A stretch of 64,000 bases of DNA. Origin: Corticimicrobacter populi (lineage in GTDB: Bacteria > Pseudomonadota > Gammaproteobacteria > Burkholderiales > Burkholderiaceae_B). The first letter of the stretch is position 1; each line of letters begins with the position of its first letter. The position numbers and the translations under genes are program-made. A model generated the notes under the pieces. The model saw only the letters and a list, made by a program, of their open reading frames with translations, did not search any database and had not been told where the DNA came from. Below are positions 1 through 10,736 of this stretch, piece after piece. The stretch spans positions 186,001 through 250,000 of the forward strand of contig NZ_QETA01000006.1 of the NCBI RefSeq assembly GCF_003123725.1, read 5' to 3'.

Positions 1-952
1 CCAGATCGCAGAGCCGGGCCGCCACACAGCGCGCCATCTGGTAGCCGGGAGCGACCAGGCCGAAGACGGCATCGTTCCAGGCCGCGCATTCTCCTATTGC
101 AGAAATGGCGGGATCGCTGGTTTGGCACAGGCTGTCGATGGCAATGCCGCCCCGCTTGCCCAGTGTCAGGCCGGCGGCTCGGGCCAGCTCGTCGCGGGGC
201 CGGATGCCTGCGGAAAAAACGATGAGATCGGTGTCCAGCACATTGCCGTCGGCAAAATGCATGCCGTATCTGTGTGTACTGCCGGGATGTATGGCTTGTG
301 TGGCGCGATCCAGATGTACCTGCACACCCAGGGCCTCGATTCGTGCTTTCAGAGCTGCACCGCCCTGTGGATCGAGCTGTACGGGCATCAGGCGCGGTGC
401 AAATTCGACGATGTGGGCTTCCAGTCCCAGCAGTCGCAGGGCATTGGCCGCTTCAAGCCCAAGCAGGCCGCCGCCGACAACGACGCCGCGTCGGGCATGG
501 CGGGCGGCCATGCGGATCGTGTCCAGATCGTCCAGGGTGCGGTAGACCAGGCGGGCGTTGCCCGCAGCACCGTCGATCTGTGGCACGAACGGATACGACC
601 CGGTTGCCAGGATCAGGTGGTCGTAATGATGGCGACCCAGGCTGGTCAGGATTTCCTGTCTGGCGCGATCGATCTCCAGCACGCTGGTATCCAGATGCAG
701 CGTCAGGCCAGGCGTGGAGTACAGGGCACCATCGCCCAGCGCCATTGATTCGGCATCGCGGCCACTCAGGTACTCGGACAGATGAACCCGGTCATAGGCC
801 CGGCTGCGTTCTTCACCGAAGATATGAATGTCGTAGCGTGCGGTTGCGCCATGGGCGACCAATTGCTCCGCACAGTGATGGCTGACCATGCCGTGGCCGA
901 TGATGATGAGCGTGGGCCGATCCTGGCGAGGGGTAGAAGACGCGATGTTCAT
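1..952 (-). CDS. nirB: Nitrite reductase [NAD(P)H] large subunit, N-terminal part (cut by window edge)
   Basis: Assimilatory-type cytoplasmic nitrite reductase passes electrons from NAD(P)H through FAD to the sirohaem/Fe-S centre that reduces nitrite to ammonium. Only the first 317 codons are visible; the gene runs off the left edge. The N-terminus has a dinucleotide fold (LIIIGHGMVSHH, about residues 14-25), the pyridine-nucleotide-disulfide-oxidoreductase signature YDHLILATGS, and a second Rossmann glycine motif (VVVGGGLLGLEAA). This is the usual NirB order. The BFD-like [2Fe-2S] and sirohaem domains would lie outside. The ATG at 952 is the only good start ahead of the first Rossmann strand. 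Upstream lie a leader hairpin, a sigma-54 promoter and an NtrC-like site, which fits nitrogen control. A NasB-type assimilatory reductase or another FAD-dependent NAD(P)H oxidoreductase is the main alternative. Confidence 0.85.
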   Translation of the reverse strand, partial: MNIASSTPRQDRPTLIIIGHGMVSHHCAEQLVAHGATARYDIHIFGEERSRAYDRVHLSEYLSGRDAESMALGDGALYSTPGLTLHLDTSVLEIDRARQEILTSLGRHHYDHLILATGSYPFVPQIDGAAGNARLVYRTLDDLDTIRMAARHARRGVVVGGGLLGLEAANALRLLGLEAHIVEFAPRLMPVQLDPQGGAALKARIEALGVQVHLDRATQAIHPGSTHRYGMHFADGNVLDTDLIVFSAGIRPRDELARAAGLTLGKRGGIAIDSLCQTSDPAISAIGECAAWNDAVFGLVAPGYQMARCVAARLCDL

Positions 953-988
953 GTGTAATTCCTTGCAAACAATGCCGCCGCCAAGACA

Positions 989-1026
989 AAAGGCGCTCCT
1001 GACCTGGGAGGGTCGGGGGCGCCTTT
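989..1026 (-). terminator. Terminator-like hairpin in the nirB leader (possible attenuator)
   Basis: Read on the minus strand, AAAGGCGC pairs with GCGCCTTT (8 bp). An inner GACC/GGTC stem closes a six-base loop, and the structure is followed by TTTTGTCTT. It lies about 37 nt before the nirB start and downstream of the sigma-54 promoter, so transcripts from that promoter must read through it. Leader terminators of this kind are overcome by NasR/NasT ANTAR proteins in other nitrate-assimilation operons. I did not find the characteristic A1/G4 hexaloop hairpins, so the antitermination role is inference. Confidence 0.55.
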
Positions 1027-1077
1027 GCCGGTACTGCACAGGTTGTCTGGGCGAGAAAACTTCTCTACCGGTTATCA

Positions 1078-1093
1078 AGCAATATCTGTGCCA
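1078..1093 (-). promoter_or_regulatory. Sigma-54 (-24/-12) promoter of nirB
   Basis: The minus strand reads TGGCACAGATATTGCTT, which has the invariant GG and GC doublets separated by exactly 10 bases and matches the TGGCAC-N5-TTGC consensus. The predicted transcription start is near 1067, about 115 nt before the nirB ATG. Together with the upstream NtrC-like site this is a complete nitrogen-regulated promoter. Confidence 0.75.
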
Positions 1094-1225
1094 GACCGGA
1101 TGCGGGCTGGGGAAAACCCGGTGCTGTACCGTGCGAAAGCCCGTGAACCGGGAGGGCATGGCCGGCTGTGATTGCCTGAGTGGTGTGGGCCTGCGCGCCG
1201 GACTTGGTGCGCAGGTGCCTGGATA

Positions 1226-1242
1226 TGCACTGTTGCGGCGCA
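1226..1242 (-). promoter_or_regulatory. NtrC-like enhancer site
   Basis: The 17-bp element TGCGCC-N5-AGTGCA (minus strand) matches the NtrC consensus TGCACC-N5-GGTGCA at 10 of 12 defined positions. It lies about 165 bp upstream of the predicted start site, a normal enhancer distance for a sigma-54 promoter. Only one convincing site is visible; further half-sites (GGTGC) occur at 1206-1210 and 1214-1218. Confidence 0.5.
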
Positions 1243-1340
1243 CCCGGCACCATCCGGGTTCATCGGGCCCGCGCGGGCAGGAAAAGGGAGAAACATGAAG
1301 AATGGATGAGGGTTGGATTAAGACTTCCTTGCCTGGCCGG

Positions 1341-1366
1341 GTCTGTTTGCGTTAACGCAAACAGAC
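1341..1366. promoter_or_regulatory. 26-bp perfect palindrome, candidate operator
   Basis: The half-site GTCTGTTTGCGTT is followed immediately by its exact reverse complement, giving a 26-bp perfect dyad. It lies about 80 bp before the radical-SAM haem gene and about 275 bp upstream of the nirB promoter. No T-tract follows it on either strand, so a binding site for a dimeric regulator is more likely than a terminator. I do not recognise the cognate regulator. The rest of the interval from 953 to 1444 holds the nirB control elements; I see no gene in it. Confidence 0.6.
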
Positions 1367-1444
1367 TGAAATTGCGTCTGATTACGCTTTCTTGATCTGT
1401 TGAACCCATGCATGCAGGCGTGTGCCTGCAGGCGATCGAGAGTG

Positions 1445-2869
1445 ATGAGTCGGATGGACGAGAAGCTTGCAGTCTATTTCGCCAGAACAGGCGATGATCC
1501 TTTGCGTACGGCATTTGCCATGCGACGGGCCGTGATGCCCTGGCGTCGCCAGCAGGCCGTCCCTGCCGAAGGCATGGCCGCCGCCTGGGCCCAGGTGCTG
1601 GACGCGGTACCCGGCAGCCATCGCATTGCCTATATCCATGTGCCGTTCTGTGCCAATCATTGCCTGTTCTGCGGTTTCTATCGCAATGCCTGCTCGCAGG
1701 ATGCGATGGCCCACTACACCGAATGTCTGGTCGCGGAAATCAGCCGTGAGGCTGCGCGTCTGCCAGCAGGCTCGGCACCGGTCGAGGCGCTGTATCTGGG
1801 CGGTGGCACGCCCAGTGCGCTGTCTGCACAGCAACTGGAGCGGATATTGAATACGGCACGGCAATGCCTGCCGCTGACGGATGATTGCGAGGTCACGCTG
1901 GAAGCACGGATTACCCATTTCGATGATGACAAAATTGATGCCTGCATTGCGGCAGGTGTGAACCGGATATCGATTGGCGTGCAGAGTTTCGATACCCAGG
2001 TCAGGCGGCGTCAGGGTCGGCAGTCCAGCCGTGAAGAGGCGATCCATTTTCTGGAGCGACTGCGGACTCGGGAGCAACTGGCGCTGGTTATCGATCTGCT
2101 GTACGGCCTGCCTGGTCAGACACAGGATGTCTGGCAGCAGGATCTGCGCACGACGGTGGCGCTGGCCCCGGATGGCGTGGATCTGTATGGCCTGAACCTG
2201 ATCCCGGGTACGCCGTTGCAGCGGGCCACCGCCAATGGCAAGTTTCCCGATATGGCGACACTGGAGCATCAGAGTCTGTCGTACCGGGCAGGGGCCGCGT
2301 TCCTGGCTGCCGAGGGCTGGAACCAGCTCAGCAATAGTCACTGGCAGCGCACGCCGCTGGAACGGAATCGCTACAACCGGCTGATCAAGGAGGGTGTGGA
2401 TTGCCTTGCCTATGGTTCGGGGGCAGGTGGCCTGGCGGGAGGGCACAGTTATGCCATCGATGGCGACCTGGCCCGCTACGGCGAGGCGGTACAGGCGGGT
2501 CGTAAACCGCTGGCCGGGCTGTCTGTGGGGGATGCACGGCAGCCGGCGCGGCAACGGGTGACGGCCGGTTTCGAGGCCGGTCGCCTGGATCTGGCAGGGC
2601 TGAAGTCGCTGGCACCTGAGTCATGTCTGCAGCAGATGCAATACCTGACCGAGCAGTGGCAGTTGGCCGGGTTGCTGCGGATTGAGGGAAGCCGGCTGGA
2701 TTTGACGCTGGCAGGCCGCTTCTGGGCCAGCAATCTGATTTTTGCATTCGATGCGCTGTTGAGCGGCGATGCCGTGCCCGCGCATTCATCTGCTTCCGGT
2801 GGGCGTCCTCAACAGCCCCGGGAGCCTGTTTTTCTTCGCCAGGTGGCGGACAAGGAGGTTGTCTCATGA
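1445..2869 (+). CDS. hutW: Anaerobic haem-degradation radical SAM methyltransferase, ChuW/HutW family
   Basis: Members open the haem ring without oxygen by radical SAM methylation, releasing iron and a linear tetrapyrrole. The protein resembles HemN. The radical SAM cluster motif is CANHCLFC (C-x3-C-x2-C) within PFCANHCLFCGFY near residue 65, preceded by YIHVPF. It is followed by YLGGGTPSAL and RISIGVQSFD, typical of this class. The first possible start is TTG 1400. ATG 1445 is chosen because it begins a plausible N-terminus (MSRMDEKL) near a GAGAG sequence; ATG 1412 and ATG 1454 are also possible. It overlaps hutX by 4 nt, and hutX and a reductase gene follow in the same operon. HemN or HemW are less likely because of the partner genes. 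The 26-bp palindrome upstream may regulate the operon. Confidence 0.85.
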   Translation: MSRMDEKLAVYFARTGDDPLRTAFAMRRAVMPWRRQQAVPAEGMAAAWAQVLDAVPGSHRIAYIHVPFCANHCLFCGFYRNACSQDAMAHYTECLVAEISREAARLPAGSAPVEALYLGGGTPSALSAQQLERILNTARQCLPLTDDCEVTLEARITHFDDDKIDACIAAGVNRISIGVQSFDTQVRRRQGRQSSREEAIHFLERLRTREQLALVIDLLYGLPGQTQDVWQQDLRTTVALAPDGVDLYGLNLIPGTPLQRATANGKFPDMATLEHQSLSYRAGAAFLAAEGWNQLSNSHWQRTPLERNRYNRLIKEGVDCLAYGSGAGGLAGGHSYAIDGDLARYGEAVQAGRKPLAGLSVGDARQPARQRVTAGFEAGRLDLAGLKSLAPESCLQQMQYLTEQWQLAGLLRIEGSRLDLTLAGRFWASNLIFAFDALLSGDAVPAHSSASGGRPQQPREPVFLRQVADKEVVS

Positions 2870-3417
2870 GCATTGCATCCACACACTCTATCCCGGCAGA
2901 GGCTGACCAGGCCCGCGTGGCCCTGCGCGTGGCGTTGGCCGATAATCCGGATGGCATTCTCGAGTCGCTGGCTGCGCAGCATCAGGTTTCCTTGCAGACG
3001 GTGATCGATTGCCTGCCTGTCCAGGTGCGCCGCCAGGCACCGGGCAGTGTCTTCATCGACGCGTTCGAGGATATCGCAAGCTGGGGTGACGTCACGCTGA
3101 TTGTGCATACGGCGGATGCCATCATCGAATTCTCCGGCCCGCTGCCGGTTGGCAAGACCGGGCATGGCTATTACAACCTGCAGGGCGGTGGTGTGGTGAG
3201 TGGGCATTTGCGTGCCGACCGCTGCGGTGCGATCTACTTTGTGCGCCGTCCCTTCATGGGCAAGGAAACGCGCTCCATCCTGTTCTTCAACCTTGAAGGG
3301 ACCGCGATGTTCAAGGTGTATGTGGGGCGCGATGAAAACCGTGAACTGCGTCAGGATCAACTGTTGCGCTTCGATGCCCTGGAGCAGCGTCTGGCGGTTC
3401 AGGAGCCGCAGGCATGA
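2866..3417 (+). CDS. hutX: Haem utilization carrier protein HutX/ChuX family
   Basis: HutX/ChuX proteins bind haem in the cytosol and hand it to the degradation enzyme. The 183-residue sequence is full length for the family. It shows the expected mixed alpha/beta core with the segments VFIDAFEDIASWGDV, HGYYNLQGGGVVSGHLRADRCGAIYFVRRPFMGKETRSI (read in two blocks) and FFNLEGTAMFKVYVGRDENRE. The start overlaps the hutW stop (ATG within the terminal codons), and an AAGGAGG ribosome-binding site lies inside the hutW end, which shows translational coupling. The stop overlaps the start of the next gene by 4 nt. Cytosolic location is expected because no signal peptide is visible. Confidence 0.88.
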   Translation: MSIASTHSIPAEADQARVALRVALADNPDGILESLAAQHQVSLQTVIDCLPVQVRRQAPGSVFIDAFEDIASWGDVTLIVHTADAIIEFSGPLPVGKTGHGYYNLQGGGVVSGHLRADRCGAIYFVRRPFMGKETRSILFFNLEGTAMFKVYVGRDENRELRQDQLLRFDALEQRLAVQEPQA

Positions 3418-4082
3418 CACCGGTTCTGGTTTTTGGTGCCAGTCGTGGCACGGGCCTGTTGCTGGCGCAGCAATTGCGTCAGCAGGGCGTGGCCGTGCAG
3501 GTGATGCTGCGTGAGTCGGTCGCGGCGGATGAACTGCTGGCATTGGGCGTGTCCGTGGTCAGGGGGGATGCCTTGCTGCCTGGGGACGTGGCGCATGCCT
3601 TTGCCGCACAGGCGGGGCCCTGCGATGTGGTGTCGCTGCTGGGGGGCGGGCCAGGGGACTGCCGGGTCGATGCCGATGGCAATATCAATGTCATCGATCA
3701 TGCCGTGGCCAGCGGCCGGGTGCGCCGCTTCGTGCTGGTGACGGCCATGGGGTGCGGGGAAATGGCCCCTTACCGCTCACCGCAGGCGATTGCGGCTTTC
3801 GGTGCGGTAGTCGATGCCAAGTCAAAAGCCGAGGCACACCTGCAGGCAGCATGGCCAGATGCCACCATCCTGCGCCCCGGAGGGCTGCGTGATGGCGAGG
3901 CGACCGGGCAAGGCATTTTGTGCGCAGATCCGCAAGTGCATGGCTTCATCCAGCGCGCCGACCTGGCGGCGCTGGTAGTGCGGGTGCTGGCAGCACCGGA
4001 GGGGCTGCCAGGGGCTTTTGCTGTCGTGGATGCCGGGCAGGCCCAGTGCGTCAATCCTGTTCAGGCGGTGGCGCTGGGCTGA
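3414..4082 (+). CDS. NAD(P)-binding reductase, ChuY-like
   Basis: This is a 222-residue SDR-like protein of the NAD(P)H-binding/flavin-reductase class. The N-terminal nucleotide-binding motif is VFGASRGTG (residues 5-13). VLVTAMGCG and DAKSKAEAHLQAA occupy the catalytic-region positions, and no signal peptide is seen. In enterobacterial chu loci the third gene, chuY, encodes the enzyme that reduces the anaerobilin made by ChuW. The strict hutW-hutX-this order with 4-nt overlaps at each junction supports that role. It could otherwise be a general NmrA/YwnB-type reductase; the assignment rests on context. It is convergent with hslU, with only 6 nt between the stops. Confidence 0.7.
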   Translation: MTPVLVFGASRGTGLLLAQQLRQQGVAVQVMLRESVAADELLALGVSVVRGDALLPGDVAHAFAAQAGPCDVVSLLGGGPGDCRVDADGNINVIDHAVASGRVRRFVLVTAMGCGEMAPYRSPQAIAAFGAVVDAKSKAEAHLQAAWPDATILRPGGLRDGEATGQGILCADPQVHGFIQRADLAALVVRVLAAPEGLPGAFAVVDAGQAQCVNPVQAVALG

Positions 4083-4088
4083 GGCAAA

Positions 4089-5420
4089 TCAAAGCACGTA
4101 GCGGGCCAGGTCTTCCCGGCTGGCGGCTTCCTCGAGCTTGTCATCGACATAGGCTGCGTCGATGATCACGGTCTTGCCGCTGGATGAGCCGGCGTCGAAC
4201 GACAGGGCTTCGAGCAGTTTTTCCATGACGGTGTACAGGCGGCGCGCACCGATGTTTTCGGTGCGTTCGTTGACCGAGAAGGCAATCTCGGCCAGGCGCT
4301 GCACACCTTCTTCGGTGAAGTCGAGTGTGACTTCTTCGGTGGCCAGCAGGGCGGCGTATTGCTTGGTCAGCGAGGCATTGGTACTCGACAGGATGCGCAC
4401 GAAATCCTGGGCGCTGAGCGAGTCCAGTTCGACCCGGATCGGGAAGCGGCCCTGCAGCTCCGGGATCAGGTCGGACGGGCGCGACAGGTGGAAGGCCCCC
4501 GAGGCGATGAACAGGATGTGATCGGTCTTGATCATGCCGTAGCGGGTGTTGACCGTGGTGCCCTCGACCAGCGGCAGCAGATCGCGCTGCACGCCCTGGC
4601 GGGATACATCACCACCGCCATGCTCCTGACGCGTGGCGATCTTGTCGATCTCGTCCAGGAAGACGATGCCGTTCTGCTCGGCATTGGAGATGGCACGGCT
4701 GCGCAGTTCCTCCTCGTTGATGCGCTTGCCGGCTTCTTCCTCGGTCAGCAGCTTGAAGGCTTCCTTGACGGTCAGCTTGCGCGGCTTTTGTTTGTCGCGG
4801 GCCAGGCCGGCGAACATGCCGCGCAATTGCTCGGTCATTTCCTCCATGCCCGGCGGCCCCATGATGTCCATCTGCGGCGCAGCCTGGGCCACTTCGATCT
4901 CGATTTCCATGGTATCGAGCTGGCCTTCGCGCAGGCGCTTGCGAAAAGTCTGGCGGGCGGCGTTTTCCTCGCGCATGGGATTACCCGAGCCATCGCGCGG
5001 TGGCGGTACGAGCACATCCAGGATGCGATCCTCGGCGGCATCTTCGGCCTGGGTGCGGACACGCTTTACTTCCTGCTCGCGAGTCTGCTTGATGGAGATC
5101 TCGACCAGATCGCGGATGATGGTGTCCACGTCGCGGCCGACATAGCCGACTTCGGTGAATTTGGTGGCCTCGATCTTGATGAAGGGCGCATTGGCCAGCT
5201 TGGCCAGACGGCGCGCGATCTCGGTCTTGCCCACGCCGGTCGGGCCGATCATCAGGATGTTCTTGGGCTGGATCTCGTGGCGCAGGGGTTCCGCGACCTG
5301 CTGGCGGCGCCAGCGGTTGCGCAGGGCGATGGCGACGGAGCGCTTGGCGCGGTCCTGGCCGACGATGTACTTGTCGAGTTCGGAAACGATCTCGGCGGGC
5401 GTCATGGTGGATGCGGACAT
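4089..5420 (-). CDS. hslU: ATP-dependent protease ATPase subunit HslU
   Basis: HslU is the hexameric AAA+ unfoldase of the HslUV protease; it feeds unfolded substrates to HslV in the cytoplasm. The 443-residue protein has the Walker A motif [17 protein letters not shown], the pore loop GYVGRD, Walker [12 protein letters not shown], and the C-terminal tail ending ARYVL that docks into HslV. The start at 5420 ([12 protein letters not shown]) has a GAAGG ribosome-binding site at good spacing; a longer frame to 5474 lies inside hslV and is not used. It is 5 nt downstream of hslV in the same operon. Length and domain order are standard, with nothing unusual. Confidence 0.97.
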   Translation of the reverse strand: MSASTMTPAEIVSELDKYIVGQDRAKRSVAIALRNRWRRQQVAEPLRHEIQPKNILMIGPTGVGKTEIARRLAKLANAPFIKIEATKFTEVGYVGRDVDTIIRDLVEISIKQTREQEVKRVRTQAEDAAEDRILDVLVPPPRDGSGNPMREENAARQTFRKRLREGQLDTMEIEIEVAQAAPQMDIMGPPGMEEMTEQLRGMFAGLARDKQKPRKLTVKEAFKLLTEEEAGKRINEEELRSRAISNAEQNGIVFLDEIDKIATRQEHGGGDVSRQGVQRDLLPLVEGTTVNTRYGMIKTDHILFIASGAFHLSRPSDLIPELQGRFPIRVELDSLSAQDFVRILSSTNASLTKQYAALLATEEVTLDFTEEGVQRLAEIAFSVNERTENIGARRLYTVMEKLLEALSFDAGSSSGKTVIIDAAYVDDKLEEAASREDLARYVL

Positions 5421-5425
5421 GATGG

Positions 5426-5965
5426 TCAGCCTTCGAGGAGTTCGATGGTGTGGTGCTGGTTGGTGTAGATGCACAGGTCGCCGGCGATCTCAAGCGACTT
5501 CTTGACGATGTCCTCGGGTGGCATGTCGGTGTTGTGCAGCAGGGCCAGAGCGGCCGACTGGGCATAGCTGCCGCCGGAACCGATGGCGGCCAGGCTGTGT
5601 TCTGGCTCGAGTACGTCGCCGTTGCCGGTCAGCACCAGAGTGTGGTCCTTGTCGGCCACGATCAGCATGGCTTCGAGGCGGCGCAGCACGCGGTCGGTGC
5701 GCCAGTCGCGGGTGAGTTCGACGGCGGCCCGCATCAGGTGACCTTGGTGTTTTTCGAGCTTGGTCTCGAAGCGTTCCTGCAGGGTGAAGGCGTCGGCCGT
5801 GGCACCGGCGAAACCGGCCAACACCTTGTCGTGGTAGAGGCGGCGGATCTTGCGGGCCGTGCCCTTGATGACCACGTTGCCCAGCGTGACCTGGCCGTCT
5901 CCGCCCAGGGCAACGCGATTGCCGCGCCGGACGCAGAGAATGGTAGTGGCGTGAAATTGTTCCAT
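5426..5965 (-). CDS. hslV: ATP-dependent protease proteolytic subunit HslV
   Basis: HslV is the double-hexamer threonine peptidase that HslU activates. The 179-residue protein begins [14 protein letters not shown]. The catalytic threonine is expected to be exposed by removing the short MEQFHA propeptide, as in other Burkholderiales. [27 protein letters not shown] and [15 protein letters not shown] are family signatures. The start at 5965 has an AAGGAA site seven bases upstream; the longer frame to 6040 has no support. It is followed directly by hslU. Confidence 0.97.
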   Translation of the reverse strand: MEQFHATTILCVRRGNRVALGGDGQVTLGNVVIKGTARKIRRLYHDKVLAGFAGATADAFTLQERFETKLEKHQGHLMRAAVELTRDWRTDRVLRRLEAMLIVADKDHTLVLTGNGDVLEPEHSLAAIGSGGSYAQSAALALLHNTDMPPEDIVKKSLEIAGDLCIYTNQHHTIELLEG

Positions 5966-6050
5966 GGTTCCTTTTCCTTGCCTTGAAAGCTGCACATGGG
6001 GGCGAGTGGGAGGAAAACAAGATAGGCCGACTGTAACCAATGGCTTTAAT

Positions 6051-7478
6051 CTACAGCCAGACCGAGGCCGGCGTGTCGATCAGGCCGGCCAGCTTGGTCA
6101 GCACAAAGCGCATCTGGTCGCGGGTGCCGGCCATCAGCGAGATGCGCACATGCTGTCGGCCTTCGCCATCGCGGTTGGCCGAAAAGGCGTCACCACCCGG
6201 CACCAGCAACTGATGACCGCGTGCCAGGACGGCGAAATGCTCGCCGCTGGGCCAGCGAGCGGGCAGGCGCAGCCAGATATGGAAGGCCGTGGGCTGGGCG
6301 CGGTATTCGTACTGCCCGAGCAGTTCGTGCGCCATCTCTTGGCGGGCGATGGCTTCCTGTTTTTGCAGGGCCGCCATGTCAGTGGCCTGGCCTGTATTGA
6401 TGAGCGAGGTGGCCATCTGCGCTGCCAGTGGTGACACCATCCAGATGCTGGTGCGTACGCTCGAGGTGATGCGTGGCAACCATTCTGGCGGGCAATGCAG
6501 GTAGCCCAGGCGAATGGTGGAAGAAACTGATTTCGACAGGCTGGTCAGGTAGACCGTGCGTTCAGGGGCGAAGGTTGCCAGCGGCGCGACGGGGTCGGGT
6601 GCGAGAAATCCGTACAGATCGTCATCCAGCAGGAGCAGGTCGTGCTCGCGTGCCAACTGTGCGATTTCATGTCGGCGGGCCGCAGGCATGATGGCTGTGG
6701 TGGGATTCTGGAGCGTGGCGATGCAGATCACCATGGCCGGTTTTTCCTGCGCGCACTGTTCGGCAAGCTGCGCTGGCAGCATGCCGTCGGCATCCATGGC
6801 AATCCCTTGCAGGCGTCGTCCCAGGCTCAGGACAACCGAGGCAATGCCGGGATAGCAGAGGGACTCACAGCAGATCAGGTCACCAGGACGGGTCAGCGCG
6901 TGCACGGCGACCCACAAGCCATGCTGGGCACCTGCAGTCAGGACGACCTGGCTGGCGTCGGCATCCAGGCCGCCATGACGCATCCAGGCAGCGCCGGCCT
7001 GGCGGTGCAGCAACAAGCCTCCGTCAGGGGTGTAGTCCAGCATTTCGGACAGGCTGCCCGAGTGTGCCAGCTCTTTCAGGACAGCCCGGACATAGGGTTC
7101 CTGGAGTTGCAGGTTGGGTTTGACGATCGACAGGTCGATGGTGTCGCTGACAGGGGCGGCCGAGTGTGCGTCAGCAGCCACTGCAGGGGATGCCGGCGCG
7201 GGCTGCTGTGCAGATGCGGGGGGCTGATGGCTTTGCGTGCGTCGCGGCTGCACGAAGGTGCCGCGGCCCACCTCTCCTTCCACCAGGTTGCGTCGTTGTG
7301 CCAGTTCGTAGGCACGATTGACTGTCCCGGGTGTGACGCCCAGCGAGCTGGCCAGTTCCTTGAGCGTGGGCAGCCGGGTGCCGGGCTGCAATAAGCCGCT
7401 ACGGATATCGTGTTCGAGGGCGGCCGCGATTTTTTCGTAAATCGCACCCTGGTATTGGGTCAGATCGGGTGACCACAC
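6051..7478 (-). CDS. MocR/PdxR-type GntR-aminotransferase fusion regulator
   Basis: This 475-residue transcription factor joins an N-terminal GntR winged helix (about residues 1-75, with [24 protein letters not shown] read in two pieces) to a fold-type I aminotransferase domain. A low-complexity Ala/Pro linker (about residues 80-115) separates them. The predicted PLP lysine is in SLSKSVSST. Such regulators sense PLP or a PLP-amino-acid adduct and usually control a neighbouring divergent gene. Here that gene is a serine hydroxymethyltransferase, itself a PLP enzyme. The start is GTG 7478 with a GAGGAG site upstream. The shared intergenic region carries AT-rich repeats that could be its operators. 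Confidence 0.85.
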   Translation of the reverse strand: MWSPDLTQYQGAIYEKIAAALEHDIRSGLLQPGTRLPTLKELASSLGVTPGTVNRAYELAQRRNLVEGEVGRGTFVQPRRTQSHQPPASAQQPAPASPAVAADAHSAAPVSDTIDLSIVKPNLQLQEPYVRAVLKELAHSGSLSEMLDYTPDGGLLLHRQAGAAWMRHGGLDADASQVVLTAGAQHGLWVAVHALTRPGDLICCESLCYPGIASVVLSLGRRLQGIAMDADGMLPAQLAEQCAQEKPAMVICIATLQNPTTAIMPAARRHEIAQLAREHDLLLLDDDLYGFLAPDPVAPLATFAPERTVYLTSLSKSVSSTIRLGYLHCPPEWLPRITSSVRTSIWMVSPLAAQMATSLINTGQATDMAALQKQEAIARQEMAHELLGQYEYRAQPTAFHIWLRLPARWPSGEHFAVLARGHQLLVPGGDAFSANRDGEGRQHVRISLMAGTRDQMRFVLTKLAGLIDTPASVWL

Positions 7479-7591
7479 GGCGAAACGTCTCCTCGATGGG
7501 AAGGGGTAGTCATGACATGCAGATGTCGAACGTCCCGGATGAATACGGCCTAGTGTAATGGATCAGGGCCGGAAATTTTCTTGACCGATTA

Positions 7592-7640
7592 AATCGATTA
7601 AATTAATGTTATTGGGTTAATTAAATTGATTCAATCGATT
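7592..7640. promoter_or_regulatory. AT-rich repeat region, candidate MocR operators
   Basis: In an otherwise GC-rich window, 7575-7640 is very AT-rich and contains AATCGATT twice (7592-7599 and 7633-7640), 41 bp apart, about four helical turns. CGATTAAAT is also directly repeated around 7586-7602. MocR regulators bind pairs of direct repeats in the gap between regulator and target. A TTGACC at 7581-7586 could be a -35 element for the hydroxymethyltransferase gene. Confidence 0.45.
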
Positions 7641-7669
7641 TTTGTCATGAGCCGCAGAAGGAGTACACC

Positions 7670-8917
<1,248 letters not shown>

Positions 8918-8939
8918 GCCTTGTGGGTTTCTGAGGTGT

Positions 8940-8969
8940 AAAAAAACGCCCCCATAAGGGGGCGTTTTT
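8940..8969. terminator. Bidirectional intrinsic terminator between glyA and dksA
   Basis: CGCCCCC (8947-8953) pairs with GGGGGCG (8958-8964) across an ATAA loop. An A-run precedes the stem and TTTTT follows it, so it can stop transcription from both converging genes. Confidence 0.92.
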
Positions 8970-8988
8970 CATGGAGCAGGATGCGCGA

Positions 8989-9450
8989 TCAGTCGCCGTA
9001 CATCTTCTGGCGCATTTCGCGGCGCTCCTGTGCCTCGAGGGACAGCGTGGCGGTCGGTCGGGCCAGCAGACGGGGGATGCCGATGGGCTCGCCCGTCTCC
9101 TCACACCAGCCGTAGTCACCGGCATCAATGCTGGCGATGGCTTGCTGGACCTTTTTCAGCAGCTTGCGCTCGCGGTCGCGGGTGCGCAACTCCAGCGCGT
9201 GCTCTTCCTCGATGGTGGCGCGGTCGGCCGGATCCGGCACGAACTGGGTGTCGCGCAGGTTTTCCGTGGTGGCGTCGGCATTGCTCAGGATATCCTGTTC
9301 GAGCTGATGCAGGCGATTCTTGAAAAAAGCCAGTTGAATCGCGTTCATGTAGTCGGACTCAGGCATAGCCAGGAGTTCCTGCTCGGTTGGCAGGGCGATA
9401 TCTTGCGTTTCCGCGCCGGCTTCTTTATCTTTTGCTGTCTTGGTAACCAT
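8989..9450 (-). CDS. dksA: RNA polymerase-binding transcription factor DksA
   Basis: DksA enters the RNA polymerase secondary channel and works with ppGpp to tune transcription during starvation. The 153-residue protein has the coiled-coil N-domain with the acidic tip region (FVPDPADRATIEEE) and the C-terminal zinc-finger fold. Only the first of the four zinc cysteines is kept: the usual CxxC pairs read CEET and SLEA. This form is common in beta- and alphaproteobacteria and is expected to fold without zinc. ATG 9450 is chosen because an AGGAG site lies eight bases upstream; the in-frame GTG at 9459 overlaps that site. It is followed on the other side by the zinc island. Confidence 0.93.
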   Translation of the reverse strand: MVTKTAKDKEAGAETQDIALPTEQELLAMPESDYMNAIQLAFFKNRLHQLEQDILSNADATTENLRDTQFVPDPADRATIEEEHALELRTRDRERKLLKKVQQAIASIDAGDYGWCEETGEPIGIPRLLARPTATLSLEAQERREMRQKMYGD

Positions 9451-9489
9451 GAGAAACACTCCTGTAGACGTCGAGTCGGGCCGAGGCTG

Positions 9490-10614
<1,125 letters not shown>

Positions 10615-10651
10615 GGTGTGATCAGACCGCCAAACCGAGTAAAGGATAACG

Positions 10652-10666
10652 AGCGATTACATCACA
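10652..10666 (-). promoter_or_regulatory. Weak candidate Zur box upstream of the CobW-family gene
   Basis: TGTGATGTAATCGCT on the minus strand matches the published Neisseria Zur consensus TGTTATDWHATAACA at 11 of 15 positions. It is less convincing than the other two boxes and is listed because it lies in the right place. Confidence 0.3.
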
Positions 10667-10736
10667 GGCCGCTGTCATGATCAACCGTGTGAAAAAAGCG
10701 AACGTAAAGGATGAAAAGCCGCTGTCGATGAGTACA

